Assembly: GCA_005765155.1 (NCBI GenBank)
Contig: VCCP01000007.1
Location: forward strand, 372,001-436,000
DNA: 64,000 bases
Source: Zelopaecilomyces penicillatus
Taxonomy: Eukaryota > Ascomycota > Sordariomycetes > Hypocreales > Pseudodiploosporaceae
Direction of reading: 5' to 3'
Position 1 is the first letter of the stretch. The number at the start of each line of letters is the position of its first letter. The notes beneath the pieces were generated by a model, which saw nothing but the letters and a program-made list of their open reading frames with translations, had not been told where the DNA came from and did not search any database. Both the position numbers and the translations under genes were made by a program. Of the stretch, positions 13,140 to 28,060 are shown piece by piece.

Positions 13140-13560
13140 AATATATTATTTATAATCTTTAGGATTCTTATTATATATTAGTATATTATTAAAGTATATT
13201 ATATAAATTATATTTATTAATCTTTTTAAGATTTTATTAATATATTTCTAGAAAGTTATAAAGGTATTAATAAATCTAAAAGGTATTATCTAATATTTAA
13301 AATAGTTATAATAATAATAAAAAATAGTTTTTTATTTATTATCCTTTTTAATTTAAATTCTATAATATATATCTTTATATTTAGTTTTATAAATATATAA
13401 CCTTTTCATAATATTTTTAAAATCTTATTAATAAATAATAAAGATATCTTATTCTTAATTATTATTTTATTTAAGTCCTTATAGTTATTATAAAATCTAA
13501 GCTTTTTATTTAATTTAAATATAAAAAGGATTAGTATATTAATAAAGCTTATAAAGTATT
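13140..13560 (-). pseudogene. RIP-killed Ty3/gypsy reverse transcriptase core (copy in left block)
   Basis: Read on the minus strand, the translation shows the ordered RT motifs of a Ty3/gypsy pol with RIP-type substitutions. First comes a KLRF-x3-YKDLNKIIIK-like block (about 13,440-13,560), matching the usual KLRxxxDYRxLN motif. A PFxFxNTxxTF block (about 13,240-13,300) follows, and then the catalytic box as YFNNILIY (about 13,172-13,200), where both Asp codons have become Asn (GAT/GAC to AAT). Multiple stops of the TAA/TAG kind interrupt it. Flanking sequence from about 10 to 17 kb probably holds the rest of the element, with integrase at lower coordinates, but I could not delimit LTRs. Confidence 0.7.
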
Positions 13561-16500
13561 AAATCTAGTCTTTTTTAAATATATTCTTAATATACTTTTT
13601 AAAAGCCTTTAGCTTTTTCTTTATAAGGTTATAAATAAATCCTTAAAAAGGTGTTTTATCTTTTTTTATCTTAATTTTATAAATATAGTTTTTAAGCTTA
13701 ATAAGCTTTCTTATCTCTTTTATATTAAATAGCTTTTTAAATTTTAAATATAAGTATTTTTATTATTTAATTACTTTCTTATAGCTAGCTTATTTTAATT
13801 TTAAAAGGTTTTTTTATAGTTTTATTAATTCTTTAAAATCTTATATTAATACTTCTTATAAATCCTTTATTATATATATTAAGATATATATTATCTTTAC
13901 TTTTAGCTTTACCTTATTAAAAGTTTTCTTAATTATCATTATCTTATAATTCTCTTAATTTAATAGATAAATCTAAAGATTACTTTTTTAATTTAATATT
14001 TAAGGGTTATCCTTATTAAACTAAGGTTTTTCTAAAATAAATAGCTTTATTATATATATTTATTATAATAAAGTAAATCTTTTATAATTTTATTATATTA
14101 TTATTATTTATAATATTCCTTTAAATATTAATTATTTTTTTTATTATAAATTATATTCTTTTCTTTAAAAGATTTAATAATAAATCTATATATATTAAAT
14201 TTATTCTTATATTAATATCTTTTAATACTTTTACTATTTATTATTAATTTATTTATTAAATCCCGATTTAAATAAATAAATCTTTATTGAATATATTTTC
14301 TTATTTTTAAATTAAATAAATCTTTATAATATTTAAGGTTATAGTTAGTATATTAAAGCTATCTTTTTATTATCTTATTATTTATAGATTAAAGAGTTTA
14401 GAATATAAGATAGAATAATACTCTTTCTTATTATAATTCAAGTATATAATATATAATATATTTTATTAAAACCCTTAATCTTTATAATTACTTTTTTAGT
14501 TTATTAATCTAGAGTCTTTTTTATTTTTTAATTCCTTTTTTTAATTAGTATTAAATCCTTTTAAATTCCTTAAATTATAATAAATATTATAATATTAATT
14601 TCTATATCTCTTTTTATTATATAATTATTATTTTATAAGGATTTTTAATTATATTTATACTTTAAATTATACTCTTAATTTATAAAACTCTTATTATTTC
14701 TTAAAAAAGGTATTATAAATTATCTTTATCTTTTTTTTTAGAAATAAGATATTTATAAAAAAGGCTATTTAAAATATAATAAAAACCTTATAAAATAATT
14801 CTATTTTAATTAAGTCCTAAATATATATATATTCTTTATAAAAGATTTCTGGTTTTTATTAAAGATTTTTTAATTTTAATATTATTATAATTATTTTATT
14901 TTAATTATTTTTAATTAACCCTTTACAAAATTAAATAAACTCCTTATACATTAAAAGTAAGGATTTCATTTAGATTTTATAATTTCTTATAAATTAAATC
15001 TATTTTATTTATATTTTTCCTTTTAATCCTTAATTAACTATTAATATCTTTTATATATCTTTTTTATATACTTTTAGTTTTTAAATAAAGAAAATCTTGA
15101 ATATTATTATATATTTAAGATATAAGATCTAGGATTTATTATTAAATTTAATATTTATAAAATTAAGATAATAATTATTATATATATTTAATAATATTAT
15201 AAATCCTTTATAATAATATAATTATAATTCTTTTTTTTATAGGAAATTTTTTTTTTTTATAAGTTTATAATAATTATATAATATCTTATTTAAGCTTTTA
15301 AAAAGATTTATTTTCTTTTTTAAGATTCTTATTTATTTCTTTTATATATCTTTTTAGATTTTTAATATTCTATTATCTTTATATATTTATAATCTTAATA
15401 TATAGTTTTTCTTCTTTTATTTTAAATTTAAGGATCTATAATTATATTATAATAAAGGTATATAAAGCAGTATATTTTTATATATTAATAACTAGGGTAT
15501 TATCTTAAGGCCTTTTATATATTAATCTTTTAAACTTTTTTATTTTTAAAAGCTTAATGAATTTATTAAGGATTCCTTATTATATTATTATCTTTATATT
15601 AATATTTAATCCTTTATATATCTCTTATTCTTTATAATTTAATATAATATCTTAATAATCCCTATTTTTTTATAAATAAAAGAATAGATTTATTAGATTT
15701 CAAATGATTAAAGAATAAATAAGATATAATAAGCTATAATTAATTAAAAAGCTTATAGCTAGTTTATAGTTTATAATAATTTTTATTTATATTCTTTTAT
15801 TATATATCTTAAATCCTTTACATTAAAATTTATTTATTTAAGGTTTAAGGAATTATACTTTTAACCTTATTAATTAATTTTTATATAGCTTAAAGTATTA
15901 TAGTATATAATAAATATTTAAAATATTAAATTAAATAAAAGAATAAAAATATTCTTTTTATATAAAATAATTAATAATAATTATTTATTATAATAATATA
16001 AATCTTATACTTATAATTATTAATAAAAGAAATTAATTTTATTTAATAGAATCTTTAAATAATCTAATCTATTAATAATATATTTATTATTAAAATAAAT
16101 ATTTAAAATTAAATAATAAGATATTAATTATTAATTATATTATTAATTTTATATAAATAAAATATTAATATATAATTATTATTTTTAAAAAGAACATTAA
16201 AAAGATTAAAAAATTATTAAATATAATAAATTAATATATTTTAATTATTAAAATCTTAAAAGTTCTATTATTTTATTTTTCTTTAAAATAGATAATTATA
16301 AATAATTATAAATAAGATTGTGATATAAAGCTATATTAATAATAAAGAAATTATTACTTAAAAGATTAATAATCAGATTTATATCTTTTAATTAATTTAT
16401 ATAATACTATTAATAATTATTATAAAAGTCTAATTAAAATCTTTTTTTATATAGGAAAATATAAATAAGATTTATTATATTATTTAATATTAATAAATAA

Positions 16501-17504
16501 GATATTTATAATATTAATAATATTTATTAATATATTATTATAATTAATATTATCTTTATTAAATAATTAAATTATATTATTATTATTAATTAATTTATCT
16601 TTTTTATTTTATAAAGAATTGATTATTTATATTAAAACTTAATTTAAAGATATAATTAAAATATTATATATCTTTGTAATAAATAATTAAAATAAAGCCT
16701 TTTTTATAATTTTAAATATAATATTTTTTATTAATTTATTAAATATATAGTTTTCAGTATTAATAAATAATTTAAAATATAATAAATAATATATATAATA
16801 TAATAATTAATTAATTATAAAAGGACATTATAAACATATAATATAATAAATATAAACTCTTATAAATTACATATAATATAATTTAAAATAATATAATTTA
16901 ATAAAATATTAATCTTTTTTTATTAAAGGTATTTACAATAATATAGTTTATTTATTTTATATTAAGATAATATATTTAAATTATTTTTAATTATTTAATA
17001 ATAAGATATTATATTAATAAAATAATATAATAATATAATAATTATATTAATATATATATTTAATAAGATAAATAATTAAATATATTATAAATAAATTAAT
17101 TAATAATTTAATTAATAAAAATAATAAAATAAAAATATAGAATTAATAAATTAAACCTTTATATTAATTTAAAATATATATAATAGCTTTATTAAAATGA
17201 AATTATATATAATTAATAAATTAAATAAATTCTTAAAATAAATTAAGATATATAGTTTCTTATAATAAATTAAATTAATAAATATAGAATTTTTATAATA
17301 TATTATAATCTAGATTTAATAATAATACTTATTAAAAGAATAATTAATATTATTATTAAAATAAAAAAAGTATTTAGTTTATTTAATATTAATAATAAAT
17401 ATTCTAATATTAAATATAAAATAATTATATATATTATTATAATAAAGATAATAAAGATATTAATATTAATATAAAAGATAAAGACTTTAAAAATATATAA
17501 AAGA

Positions 17505-17628
17505 TAATTAAAGATAATTAATAATAATTAAAGATAATTAATAATAATTAAAGATAATTAATAATAATTAAAGATAATTAATAATAATTAAAGATAATTA
17601 ATAATAATTAAAGATAATTAAAGATAAT
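17505..17628. repeat. A/T minisatellite, 20-bp unit
   Basis: About six near-perfect head-to-tail copies of a 20-bp unit made of AAAGATAATT plus AATAATAATT, ending in a half-unit. It lies inside the RIP block and has no coding potential. Confidence 0.9.
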
Positions 17629-18509
17629 TTAAATATTAAATAATAATTAAGTTTATTATATATAATTTTAATAAAAGCTATTATATATTAAATAATATTA
17701 ATAAAAACATATTTGATTCTTAATTAAATTATTTATAATATTAATAATAATAAACTTTTTATTATATTAAATTATTATTTTTAATTATTTTTTTTATTAT
17801 TTAAATATATATATAATAAAGAAAAAGATATATAAAAGAATTATTTAAGATTATTATTATTAATCTTATAATTATACTAGTCTAGTGTTTCCATTAAAGT
17901 TAAATACTTATATAAGATATATAATCGCTTTTAATTTTATAAATAAAAGAGAAAAAATAAATAAAAAACTATTATTCTTTTTTTTATATTAATATATTTT
18001 TATTATATTATTATAGTATTAATCCTTATCCTTTTATATATAATAAATTATATTTTTATATTTATTAATTAATAAAAATTCAGCTAGATATATATTATAT
18101 CTTTATATTTATTTAATTAAAGTTATATAACTAGGGATTAATAAAATCCAGCTTTAAAATTGAATTAATATTTATAAAATTTATTTAAAGATTATAATAT
18201 ATTTATTTTAATCCTTTTATTAAATATTAGATTTATATAGCTCTTTAAATATAAAATTCTTTTAGCTTTTATTAGATTTTATAATCTTTTATAGAATTTT
18301 ATTTTATTATTTATTTTTTAATAACTATTATATTATATTATATATAAACTTAGTATTATTATACTATTACTATTAACTCTTATAAATAAATTTATTATTT
18401 ATATAATATTATAAAGAATATAAAGGCTAAGGTTTATTATAATACTATTAATATATTATTATTAGTTTTATTATATTATAATTATTAATACTTTTAGATA
18501 TTAATTAAT

Positions 18510-18625
18510 ATTATATTTATTATTATAATATATATATTATAATTATAATAAGATATATAAGTTATTTTATTATTATAATATATATTATAATTATAATAAG
18601 ATATATAAATTATTATATTATTATA
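18510..18625. repeat. Tandem duplication, unit about 57 bp
   Basis: Two adjacent copies of a segment with the core ATTATAATTATAATAAGATA, each followed by TATAA(G/A)TTATT. The copies are nearly identical although the surroundings are heavily mutated. Confidence 0.7.
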
Positions 18626-19593
18626 ATATCTTATTAAAATAATTATTATTAAATATTAAAATTAGCTTTATTTATTATCTAAACCCTTTTTAATATTATA
18701 CTTATTATTAATTATTTCTTTATTATTAATATAATATATTATTATATACTTAAAAGAATTATTAAAAATATAATATATATTTTAAAATAAAATCTTTATT
18801 AATATATTATATATATATATATATAAATAATTAAATTATATTATAAAATATATATTTAATAAATTAATTATAATTTTTAAGATAATTAAATATAAGAGAT
18901 ATAATAATTTATTTTAAATAAATATATTTATATAAAAGAAAGATTAAAAAAGAAATAAATCTTTATTTTAAATAAACTTTAATTATAAAAATATATAAAA
19001 AATTAAAAATTAAAATATAAATAAAATTTAATTATTAAAATCTAATATAAAATTTATATTAATAGAATAATAATAATTATAATAATTAATATAATATATT
19101 TAAATATATTAATTAATAATAAATTATTTTAATTACTTTTATTAAATATAATTACTTATAAAATAAATATATTAAAATTAATATATAACATTATTAATTA
19201 TTTAAAACTATTTATAAAACTAAATTAATTTTTTATATTATATAATAAATTATTATTATTATTTATATATTATAGCTTAAATTCTTTAAAAGGCTTAACA
19301 TCTATAATTTAATATATATAATCTTTTTTAATTTAATAAATAAAAAGAAAAAACCCTTAAAAAAATAATAACTTTTATTTTTATTTTTATTTAATATCTT
19401 AATTAATATTATAGTTTTTTTATAGCTATTTTATTTCTTTTTTTAATTTATTATATTTTAATTAATTATATTAATAAATAGCTTAATATTAAGCTTAATA
19501 TAATAGTTTTCTTTTTTTATAATTCTTTTATCTTAAAATAATCTTTTAATATTCTTATAATTATTTAATAATATTATTTTAATTAATAATCTT

Positions 19594-19625
19594 CTTAAAT
19601 AAATAAATAAATAAATAAATAAATT
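19594..19625. repeat. (AAAT)n microsatellite
   Basis: About seven perfect AAAT units in the RIP block. Confidence 0.85.
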
Positions 19626-21460
19626 CAAAGATATAAATCTTTTATATTATTATATTATTATAAATATATAATATTATTATAATTTATATATTAGTCTTTA
19701 AAAAGGTTTTTTTAATAAATAATTGAAAGAATTTATATTTATTAATTAAAAATATCTTTATTAATTAATAATTAAAGAAATTATTATATTAATATTATAA
19801 ATATATTAATAATAAATTAAATTAAAATATTATATTCTTTTTAATATAATAATATCTTTAAAAATATAAATAAAATATAAATTAATTTATTAAAAATAAT
19901 AATATTATAAAATATTATAATTATTTTATAATTAAAAATATAAAATGTAATAAATTATATTTATTTTAATTATTATAATATATATTTTATAAAAAGAATA
20001 TATTATTATATAATAAAGAAAACTTTAATTATAAATTATATTTATATCTTAGATATATTAAAGATATTATTTATAATAAATTAAATTATAATAATAAATA
20101 ATATAAATAAATTAATATAAGATAAATATATATAAATGTTAAAATATTTAAATCATTATTATAAATATAGGTATTATATTAGATTATTTAAATATATTAA
20201 TATAATAATAAAATATATAAATATAATAAATAATAAATTTAATCCTGTTATTAATATAATTAAAATATTAAATTATTTATAAAAGATTAGAATATAAAAT
20301 TAATAATAAATAAATATAATTATAAAAATCTTAAAAAATTTTTATTATTATATTAATTAAATAAATTAAAATAAAAACTTAATAAAGATTTTATGTATAT
20401 ATAAAGATTTAAAAAGAAATAATTATTATTATAAAATTAATTAAATCTTATAATATAATAAATAATTAAGAAATAATCCTAATAAAAGAAAATAATAAAA
20501 TAAAAATAGATTTAATAAAATATAAAATTAATAATAAAGCCTTATTTATTAAAGATGAAAGATAAAGAATTTTTTAATAATATAATAAATAATCTTTATA
20601 ATTAAGTATATATAGATTAAATAAAACAATTAATATAATTTAATTATTCTATTTTTATTATATAATAAATATAATAATAAATTATATATAAATATAAAAT
20701 AAGAATATTTATTAATTTAAAATAATTAAATAAAATTATAATATTGAATATTTATTTTATTCTTTTATAAAAAAAGATAATATTATCTTTAAAGAGTAAG
20801 ATATATATATTTATATTAAATATATTTATATTCTTTTAGTAATTATTAATATATAATAAATATAAAAATAATTATGATTATAATTTATTTATAATAATAA
20901 AAATATCTTATATTATATAAATAATCTTTAAAGATAATCTAGTATTCTTATAATAATCTATAAATTAAAGATTATATTTTTATAAAGACTTTATTAAAGT
21001 ATATATTAATAATATTCTTATCTTTAATAATAACTTTAAGAATAATTTTAAAAGTTTATATAAAGTATTATATCTTTTTTAAAATCTATAATTAATAATC
21101 TTATTCTTAAAATCTATTTATATATATTTATTAATTAAATTATTTAAATAGTAAATTAATATTTTTAATATAAATATAATAAAAAATAAAATAGTAATAT
21201 TAAAAGGAATAATAATATTAATTATATTAATTAATTTTAAAATATATTTAAATATAATAATATTTATTAAATAATTTATTTATAAATTTTAAATAAACTT
21301 TAAATTCTTACAGGTATATAAAATAAATTTTATAAATAAATTAAAAAAAAAGAAATCAAACTATTAAAAGAATTAATAAATATATAAGAATATTTAAAAT
21401 AAAAAAACTCTTATTTAAATTAAAATTAATTAAAAAAAGAATAAATAAATATTTTATAAA

Positions 21461-21625
21461 AATATTAAATATTTTATAAAATTATTTAATATATTATAAA
21501 ATTATTTAATATATTATAAATTTATTTAATATATTATAAATTTATTTAATATATTATAATATTATTTAATATATTATAATATTATTTAATATATTATAAT
21601 ATTATTTAATATATTATAAAACTAT
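21461..21625. repeat. A/T minisatellite, 20-bp unit
   Basis: About eight copies of a 20-bp unit of the form ATTATTTAATATATTATAAA. Sub-variants differ by an A/T change at the unit junction and occur in runs, as expected for stepwise expansion by slippage or unequal exchange. Confidence 0.9.
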
Positions 21626-22209
21626 TTAATAAAAAGTATAATCTTATATTATTATAATTTAATAAAATCTATTTTTTAAGCTTAATATAAATATATAAAA
21701 AATAAACATATATTAATTTAATAAATATAATTAATTATATTTTCAAGTATATTATTAATAAAATCTAAAAATAAAGATATATTAATAAAGCTTAAAATAT
21801 AAAATTTAATATAATTATATTATAAATGAAAAGAAAAAATTTAATTATTAAATTAATTATTTATCATTCTAATAAATTATAATATATTAAATAGAATAAT
21901 ATATTATATAAATATATTAATATTAACTTTAATAAAGATAAAACTTTAATATATAATAATATTTATTTATTTAAATAAATAAAAATAAGATATATATTAT
22001 ATTATAAAAAGATAAATTTTATATTTAATATATTATTATAATTTTTAAATTAAAGATAAAGAATTTTATAAAAAGAATTAAGAAACTTAATTAAAAGAAA
22101 AAAAAATAAGCTTAATAATAATTAAGATAAAGATATATATTATTTATAATTATAATATTAATTAATAATAAATTAAAAGATAAATATATTAAAAGATATA
22201 TAAATAAAA

Positions 22210-22425
22210 ATAAAATAATTAAAATAATTAAAATAATTAAAATAATTAAAATAATTACAATAATTAAAATAATTAAAATAATTAAAATAATTAAAATAAT
22301 TAAAATAATTAAAATAATTACAATAATTACAATAATTAAAATAATTAAAATATTTAAAATAATTAAAATATTTAAAATATTTAAAATAATTAAAATAATT
22401 AAAATATTTAAAATTTAAAATTTAA
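22210..22425. repeat. A/T minisatellite, 9-bp unit
   Basis: More than twenty copies of AAAATAATT with a few units carrying ACAATAATT or a TTTAAA change. The C-bearing variant units (CA context) escaped or post-date RIP. Confidence 0.9.
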
Positions 22426-24767
22426 AATTTAAATAAAAAAAGAAAAAAGAAAACTATTAAATATAGAGTTATTATTTATAATAAAAGATAAATTATTATA
22501 TTAATATTAAATAATATAAGAAAATAATGTATTTTATAGAATTATATAATAAATATATTTATAAAAGTATATAATTTAAATTTCTTTATAAAAATATATA
22601 AGATTATTATAAATTTAAAAGATTTAATATTTATTTAATAATAAAATAAATAAAATAATAAATATCTTATTATAAGACATATTTAAAAAATTAAATAAAT
22701 TAAAAACAATTATAAAATAAATTATAATTAATAATAATATTATATAAGCTATTTATATAATAACTATTAATTATATTATAGAATTTTTAAAAGAAATACC
22801 TTAACTATTTTAAAAAATCTTAGATATAAATATTTATTTAATATAATAATAATAATAATAATCTATAAATATAATAAAATTTTAATTTTAATTTTAAAAT
22901 TAATTTATTATATTATTAAATAATAAATTAAAATATAATTTAAAATCTTATTATTATATAATTAAAGGGTATTTAAAATTATAATTTATAATTAAATTAT
23001 AAAACTTATTTTAAACTTTTAAATAATAAAAATTAAAATAATAAAAATTAAATTTACTTTTAATATTATATATTATCTATAAATTAATAAATTCTTTAAT
23101 AAAGAAAATTAAATAATAAAATTAATATTAAGATATTATTAAATAATATTAAATATATTATATATAAAGATAATTCTAATATTAAATCTTTTATTTAATA
23201 ATTTAATAAATTATTTTATATAAAGCTAATTTAAGTTATTAATTAATTATAAGATATAAATTAAATAAATTAATATAATTATTATAATAAATAAAATTAA
23301 TAAAATAAATATTAAAGTATTAAATATTTTGAAAAATATATTTATAAATATAATTTATTATATAATAAATATAATAATAATATATATAAAATATATTTAT
23401 ATTTAATAATATAAATTAAGAAATATATAAGATAATTTATTATATAATTTAGGGTTATTATACAGATTTAATTATTAAATTATAATAATTAAATAAAGAT
23501 AAAAGATTTCTTTTAATTATTATTTTAATAATAATATAATATAATAAAGAATATTAAAAAAAGCTAAAAGAAAAAAAATAATAATAAAATAAGGGTTTAA
23601 TTATAAAAAAATTATAAAATAAAAAAGATAAGAGAAATAAAATATAATAAAAATAAAAAAATAATAAAAATAAAATAAAACTATAAATAAAAATATAATA
23701 TTTTATTATTATTTAATTAAGATTTTATAATAAATTTAAGATTAATTTATTATATAATAATATTAATTAATTATATCTTAATTATAAAATATATCTTATA
23801 ACCCTTAATTAATTCTATAATAATATTAAATATATATAATTTTAAAAGATATAATAAATCTAATCTTAATTATTAAATGTTTTATTTATTAATTATATTA
23901 TAATATTTATATCTTAAATTAATTTATATATTTATATATATAATAAAATTTAAAAAAAATAAGAATTAAGAATAAATATTTATTTAATCTAGTTATAATA
24001 TTCTATTTCCTTTTTATTATAATCTAATATTAATATCTTTTTAAAGCTCTTATATAATTAACTTTATTTTAAATAAATATTATATATATAATAGCTTAAT
24101 AGCTTAATATAGTTTTATTAATTTTATTAAATTAAGCTAGATTAATTTATTTATTATTTAAATCCTTTATTTAAAATATATATAAAATATAAAAAAAGAA
24201 TTCTTTTAATTATTATTTAATATATTCTAATTTAATCTATATTATATCCTTATAATAAGAATTATAAGAAACTTATATTAAATATTTAAAAAGCTTATTT
24301 AAATTATATATTAAATTAGCATTATTAATCAAATAAAACTCTTAAATATATCTTTATATTAATATTAATATATTTTTTTAATAAATTTCTATTAATACTT
24401 ATAGCTATTTATAATACTTATATTAATAATGATTTTATAATAGATTATTATTAATTATAAAAAAAAGATATTTTTATTCTTATTAAATAATTAAAATAAA
24501 AGAAAAGATTTATATTTAAAATAAATAAATTTTTTAATCTTTTTCTTTAAATTAAATATTTTATAATTTTAATTAATATTTTATAATTTTAATTAATATT
24601 TTATATTTTTATATAAAAAATAAATTTTTATATTCTTAAAGCTAATAAAATATATTCTTTAAGATTAATTAAATATTTTATTAATTTTATAATAAAGGTT
24701 ATTATTTTATTTTAAATAAATATCTTTTTTTTAAAACAATATAAAAAGGGAATTCATTAAATATAAT

Positions 24768-24951
24768 AAACTAGCTTTATAATTATTATAAATAAATAAT
24801 AAGAATAATATTAATAAACTTAAAAAAGATAAAAAAACCCTTATATTATTTTTATTTAATCTCTTTTTTTATATTATTTTAATTAAATTTAAATCAGGCT
24901 TATCTTATAGTTATAATTAAGATTTAAATTAAAAGCTTAAGCCTATAATAT
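24768..24951 (-). repeat. LTR-like terminal repeat, inverted relative to copies at 36.1-36.5 kb
   Basis: This segment is similar, as reverse complement, to 36,330-36,501. Shared landmarks are the CTAGCTTTATAATTATTATA end, the CCCTTATATTATT part and the AAGCTTAAGCCTATA end. Adjacent DNA (25,027-25,420) is similar in direct orientation to 35,525-35,900. The simplest reading is an LTR of a minus-strand element whose RT lies at 26.8-27.3 kb. Confidence 0.55.
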
Positions 24952-26825
24952 TTATTTTTATCTTTAATATTTAATTTTATTTCATAATAAAAGGCTTTCT
25001 TTTATATTATTTATATCTCTTTTTTATTTTTTTATTATTTGTTTATAATAAATTAAAAATATAAATTAAATATTATTTTTAAATATATAATTTTTAAATT
25101 CTTTTTATTTATAACTATAACTTTATAATACTTTTATTATATTATATTATATTTTTATTTAATTTATATTTTCTTTTAATTTAATTCTTTTTAAATATTA
25201 TTATTAGCTTTAAAATATTAAATTTATTAATTAAGATTTATTAATTATATTTAAAAAGCTAGCTTAATTATTTAATTAAATAATATAATTCTATTTTAAT
25301 TTATAATTAATCTTTAATATTCTTAATCTTTTATTTCTTTTTATATTTTATATTTAATATTAATAAATTATTATTAATATTTCTTATTTATTATATTTAT
25401 ATCTTTAATAATCTTTTTATTAAATATAATAAATAAAATCTTATAATAAGATTTATAAATATTTTCTTTTAAAATTAATTTAATTTTAATAAAGAATTAA
25501 AATATTTATATAAATAAAAATAATTTAATATTATTTCTTAATAAATACTTTAATTAATAATATATTTTTTAATTTTTTAATCTATAAAATATTAATAAAT
25601 ATTTATTATAAAAGCTTAAAGCTTTAACTTATATAAAAATATTTTATATAAGGATTATTATAATAAAATTATAATAATTTATTTCTTAATATAAATCTTT
25701 TAAAAAATATAAATATAATCTAAATATTTAATTTAATATTATATATTTATTATTTATATAATATCCTTTTCTTTATTTTTTTATTTTATTAATATAATCT
25801 TTATTTTAATATCTTATTATATTAATCTTATATATCTTTAATAAATATTATTAAAGAATTTAAGGCTTATTTATAAAATATAATCTTTATATATAAAGCT
25901 ATTTAAGCTATATATATAAGTATTTATTATTCTTTATTAATAATTTATTTAATTTATTTAATTTATTTATTTAAATTAAAAATCTTATATTTTTATTATT
26001 TTAAATATCTATTAATATTTTAATAGATTTAACTATTTTATTTTATAATATAAGAAATAAATCTTTATTTAATAAAGCTTTATTTTTATAATCTAGCCTT
26101 TTTAATAATATATTTATAGGATTTAATTTTCTTGATTAATATTTAATAATAAAATTATATATTATTAATTTTATATACTATCTTATTTATTTTTTTAATA
26201 GCTTAATCTAGTTTATAAAGAATTTAAGATTTTAATAATTAATTAAAGCCTTTTTTTATTTTATTATTATATTAATATATCTTTATTAATATTTAAATAA
26301 ATAAATAATAATAAATATTTTATAATTTATTTTTATTTTCATAAATATTCTTTATTAAAAAATTATTAAATATTATTTATTTTTATTATTTTATCATAAT
26401 ATAATTCTTATTATTATAAATTAAAATATTTAAATAAAAAAGCTTTTTAAAAGGCTTTCTTTAATTATTTAAATACTAGGTATTTAATTATAATTAATTA
26501 TATTTTCTTTAGCTTTTTATTATTTTTATAACCTTTTAAAAATATATTTAATAATATTATAATTTTAAATATTTATAGATAAATCTTTTATAAAAGTTAT
26601 AAAAACTTAAAAATATTTATATTTCTTAATAAAGCTTTAATTATTATTATTTTAGAAATAATTATAATATATTAAGGATTTATTAAAATCCTTTTTTTAA
26701 ATTTAATAAATCCTAAGGAATCTATTTTTATTTAATGAAAATAATATTTCTTTAGATTTATAAAGAGTTTATAATTTATAATCTATTAAAAATTTAATTA
26801 ATATATTATATATTTCTTTTTTTTA

Positions 26826-27260
26826 TTTAAAAAAATATTAAAATATTATTTAAATATATAATTTATATAATATTAATAAATACCTTTAATATTAATTAAA
26901 TATAATATTAAAATACTATTAATATATTAATTAATTTAAAGGGTATTATTAAATATTTATAATAATTATAATAGATTTAAAATATTATTTTTATTTATCT
27001 TTTTCTTTATTTAAATATAATAATATATATTCTTTATATTAAGTTTTATAAAGAATTTAATATTTATAATTTAATTTAGGATATTTTAAATAAAAGATAA
27101 TATATAATAATTCTTTTTTATAATCTTATTAAATCCTTAATAATCTATATATAAATATAGAATTCTATTCTTTTTTAAAATAAAAAGAGTTAATATTTTT
27201 ATTAAACTCTTAAAAAAGTAAATTTATTCTTTCTTTATAATCTTATTTAAATAAATATAA
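26826..27260 (-). pseudogene. RIP-killed Ty3/gypsy reverse transcriptase core (second minus-strand copy)
   Basis: On the minus strand the region about 27,110-27,250 gives an FxKK-x3-(S)IFxYR-x-LRI-like block, the degenerate form of the gypsy KKxDGSLRxxxDYRxLN motif. About 26,826-26,856 gives YLNNILIFF, the catalytic YLDDILIFS box with both Asp codons turned to Asn and C-to-T changes elsewhere. Stop codons of RIP type (TAA from CAA, TAG from TGG or CAG) are frequent. Together with the LTR-like repeat at 24.77 kb this suggests a minus-strand element running from about 24.8 kb toward 30 kb. Confidence 0.6.
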
Positions 27261-27999
27261 AACTCTTTTAATTTCTTTTATGATAAAGAATAAATTATAT
27301 TATAAAAAAAAATAGATTAATTATATAATTTATAATCTTTTAAAATAATACTATATTTATTAAATATATTTAAAATATATTTAAATAATTCTATAATTTT
27401 AGAATAATTCTTTATCTTTTTTATATAATTTATTTAATCTTTTTTTAGTAATAATAATAATTTTAAATAGTATATAATTAAAATAATTAATATTTTATTT
27501 TAATAGATTTATATAAATTTATAAAATTATAAAACTTTAATATCTTCTTATTTATATTTATTATAAATATTTAAATAGATTTAAAAATCTTAAAAATAAA
27601 TTAATCCTAATAATATTAAATTATCTTTTATTCTTAAATCTTAATTAATATTAAAATATATTTAAATAAAACTTTATTTAATTCTTTTAAAATCTATAAT
27701 AATAAATATAACCTTTCATATATTATATATTAGAATTCTTAATTTATTTATTATTTAAAGCTTTAATAAATCCTTTATTAATATTTATTATAACTTATTT
27801 AATCTTATAAATACTTTATTAATAAGATTTAATTTAATATATATATCTAGATCTATATATATTTTAATTAATATTTATCTCTTTATTATTATTAATATAT
27901 AAAATTAAATTATTATTTTAATAATAATCTTTTTTATTAAAGCTAAATAATCTATTTTAATTAATTATTTTATTTTATTTTAATATTATCTTTTATTTT

Positions 28000-28060
28000 A
28001 ATAATATTAATAATTTAATAATATTAATAATTTAATAATATTAATAATTTAATAAAAATA
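28000..28060. repeat. Short tandem repeat, 17-bp unit
   Basis: About three perfect copies of AATATTAATAATTTAAT. Confidence 0.8.
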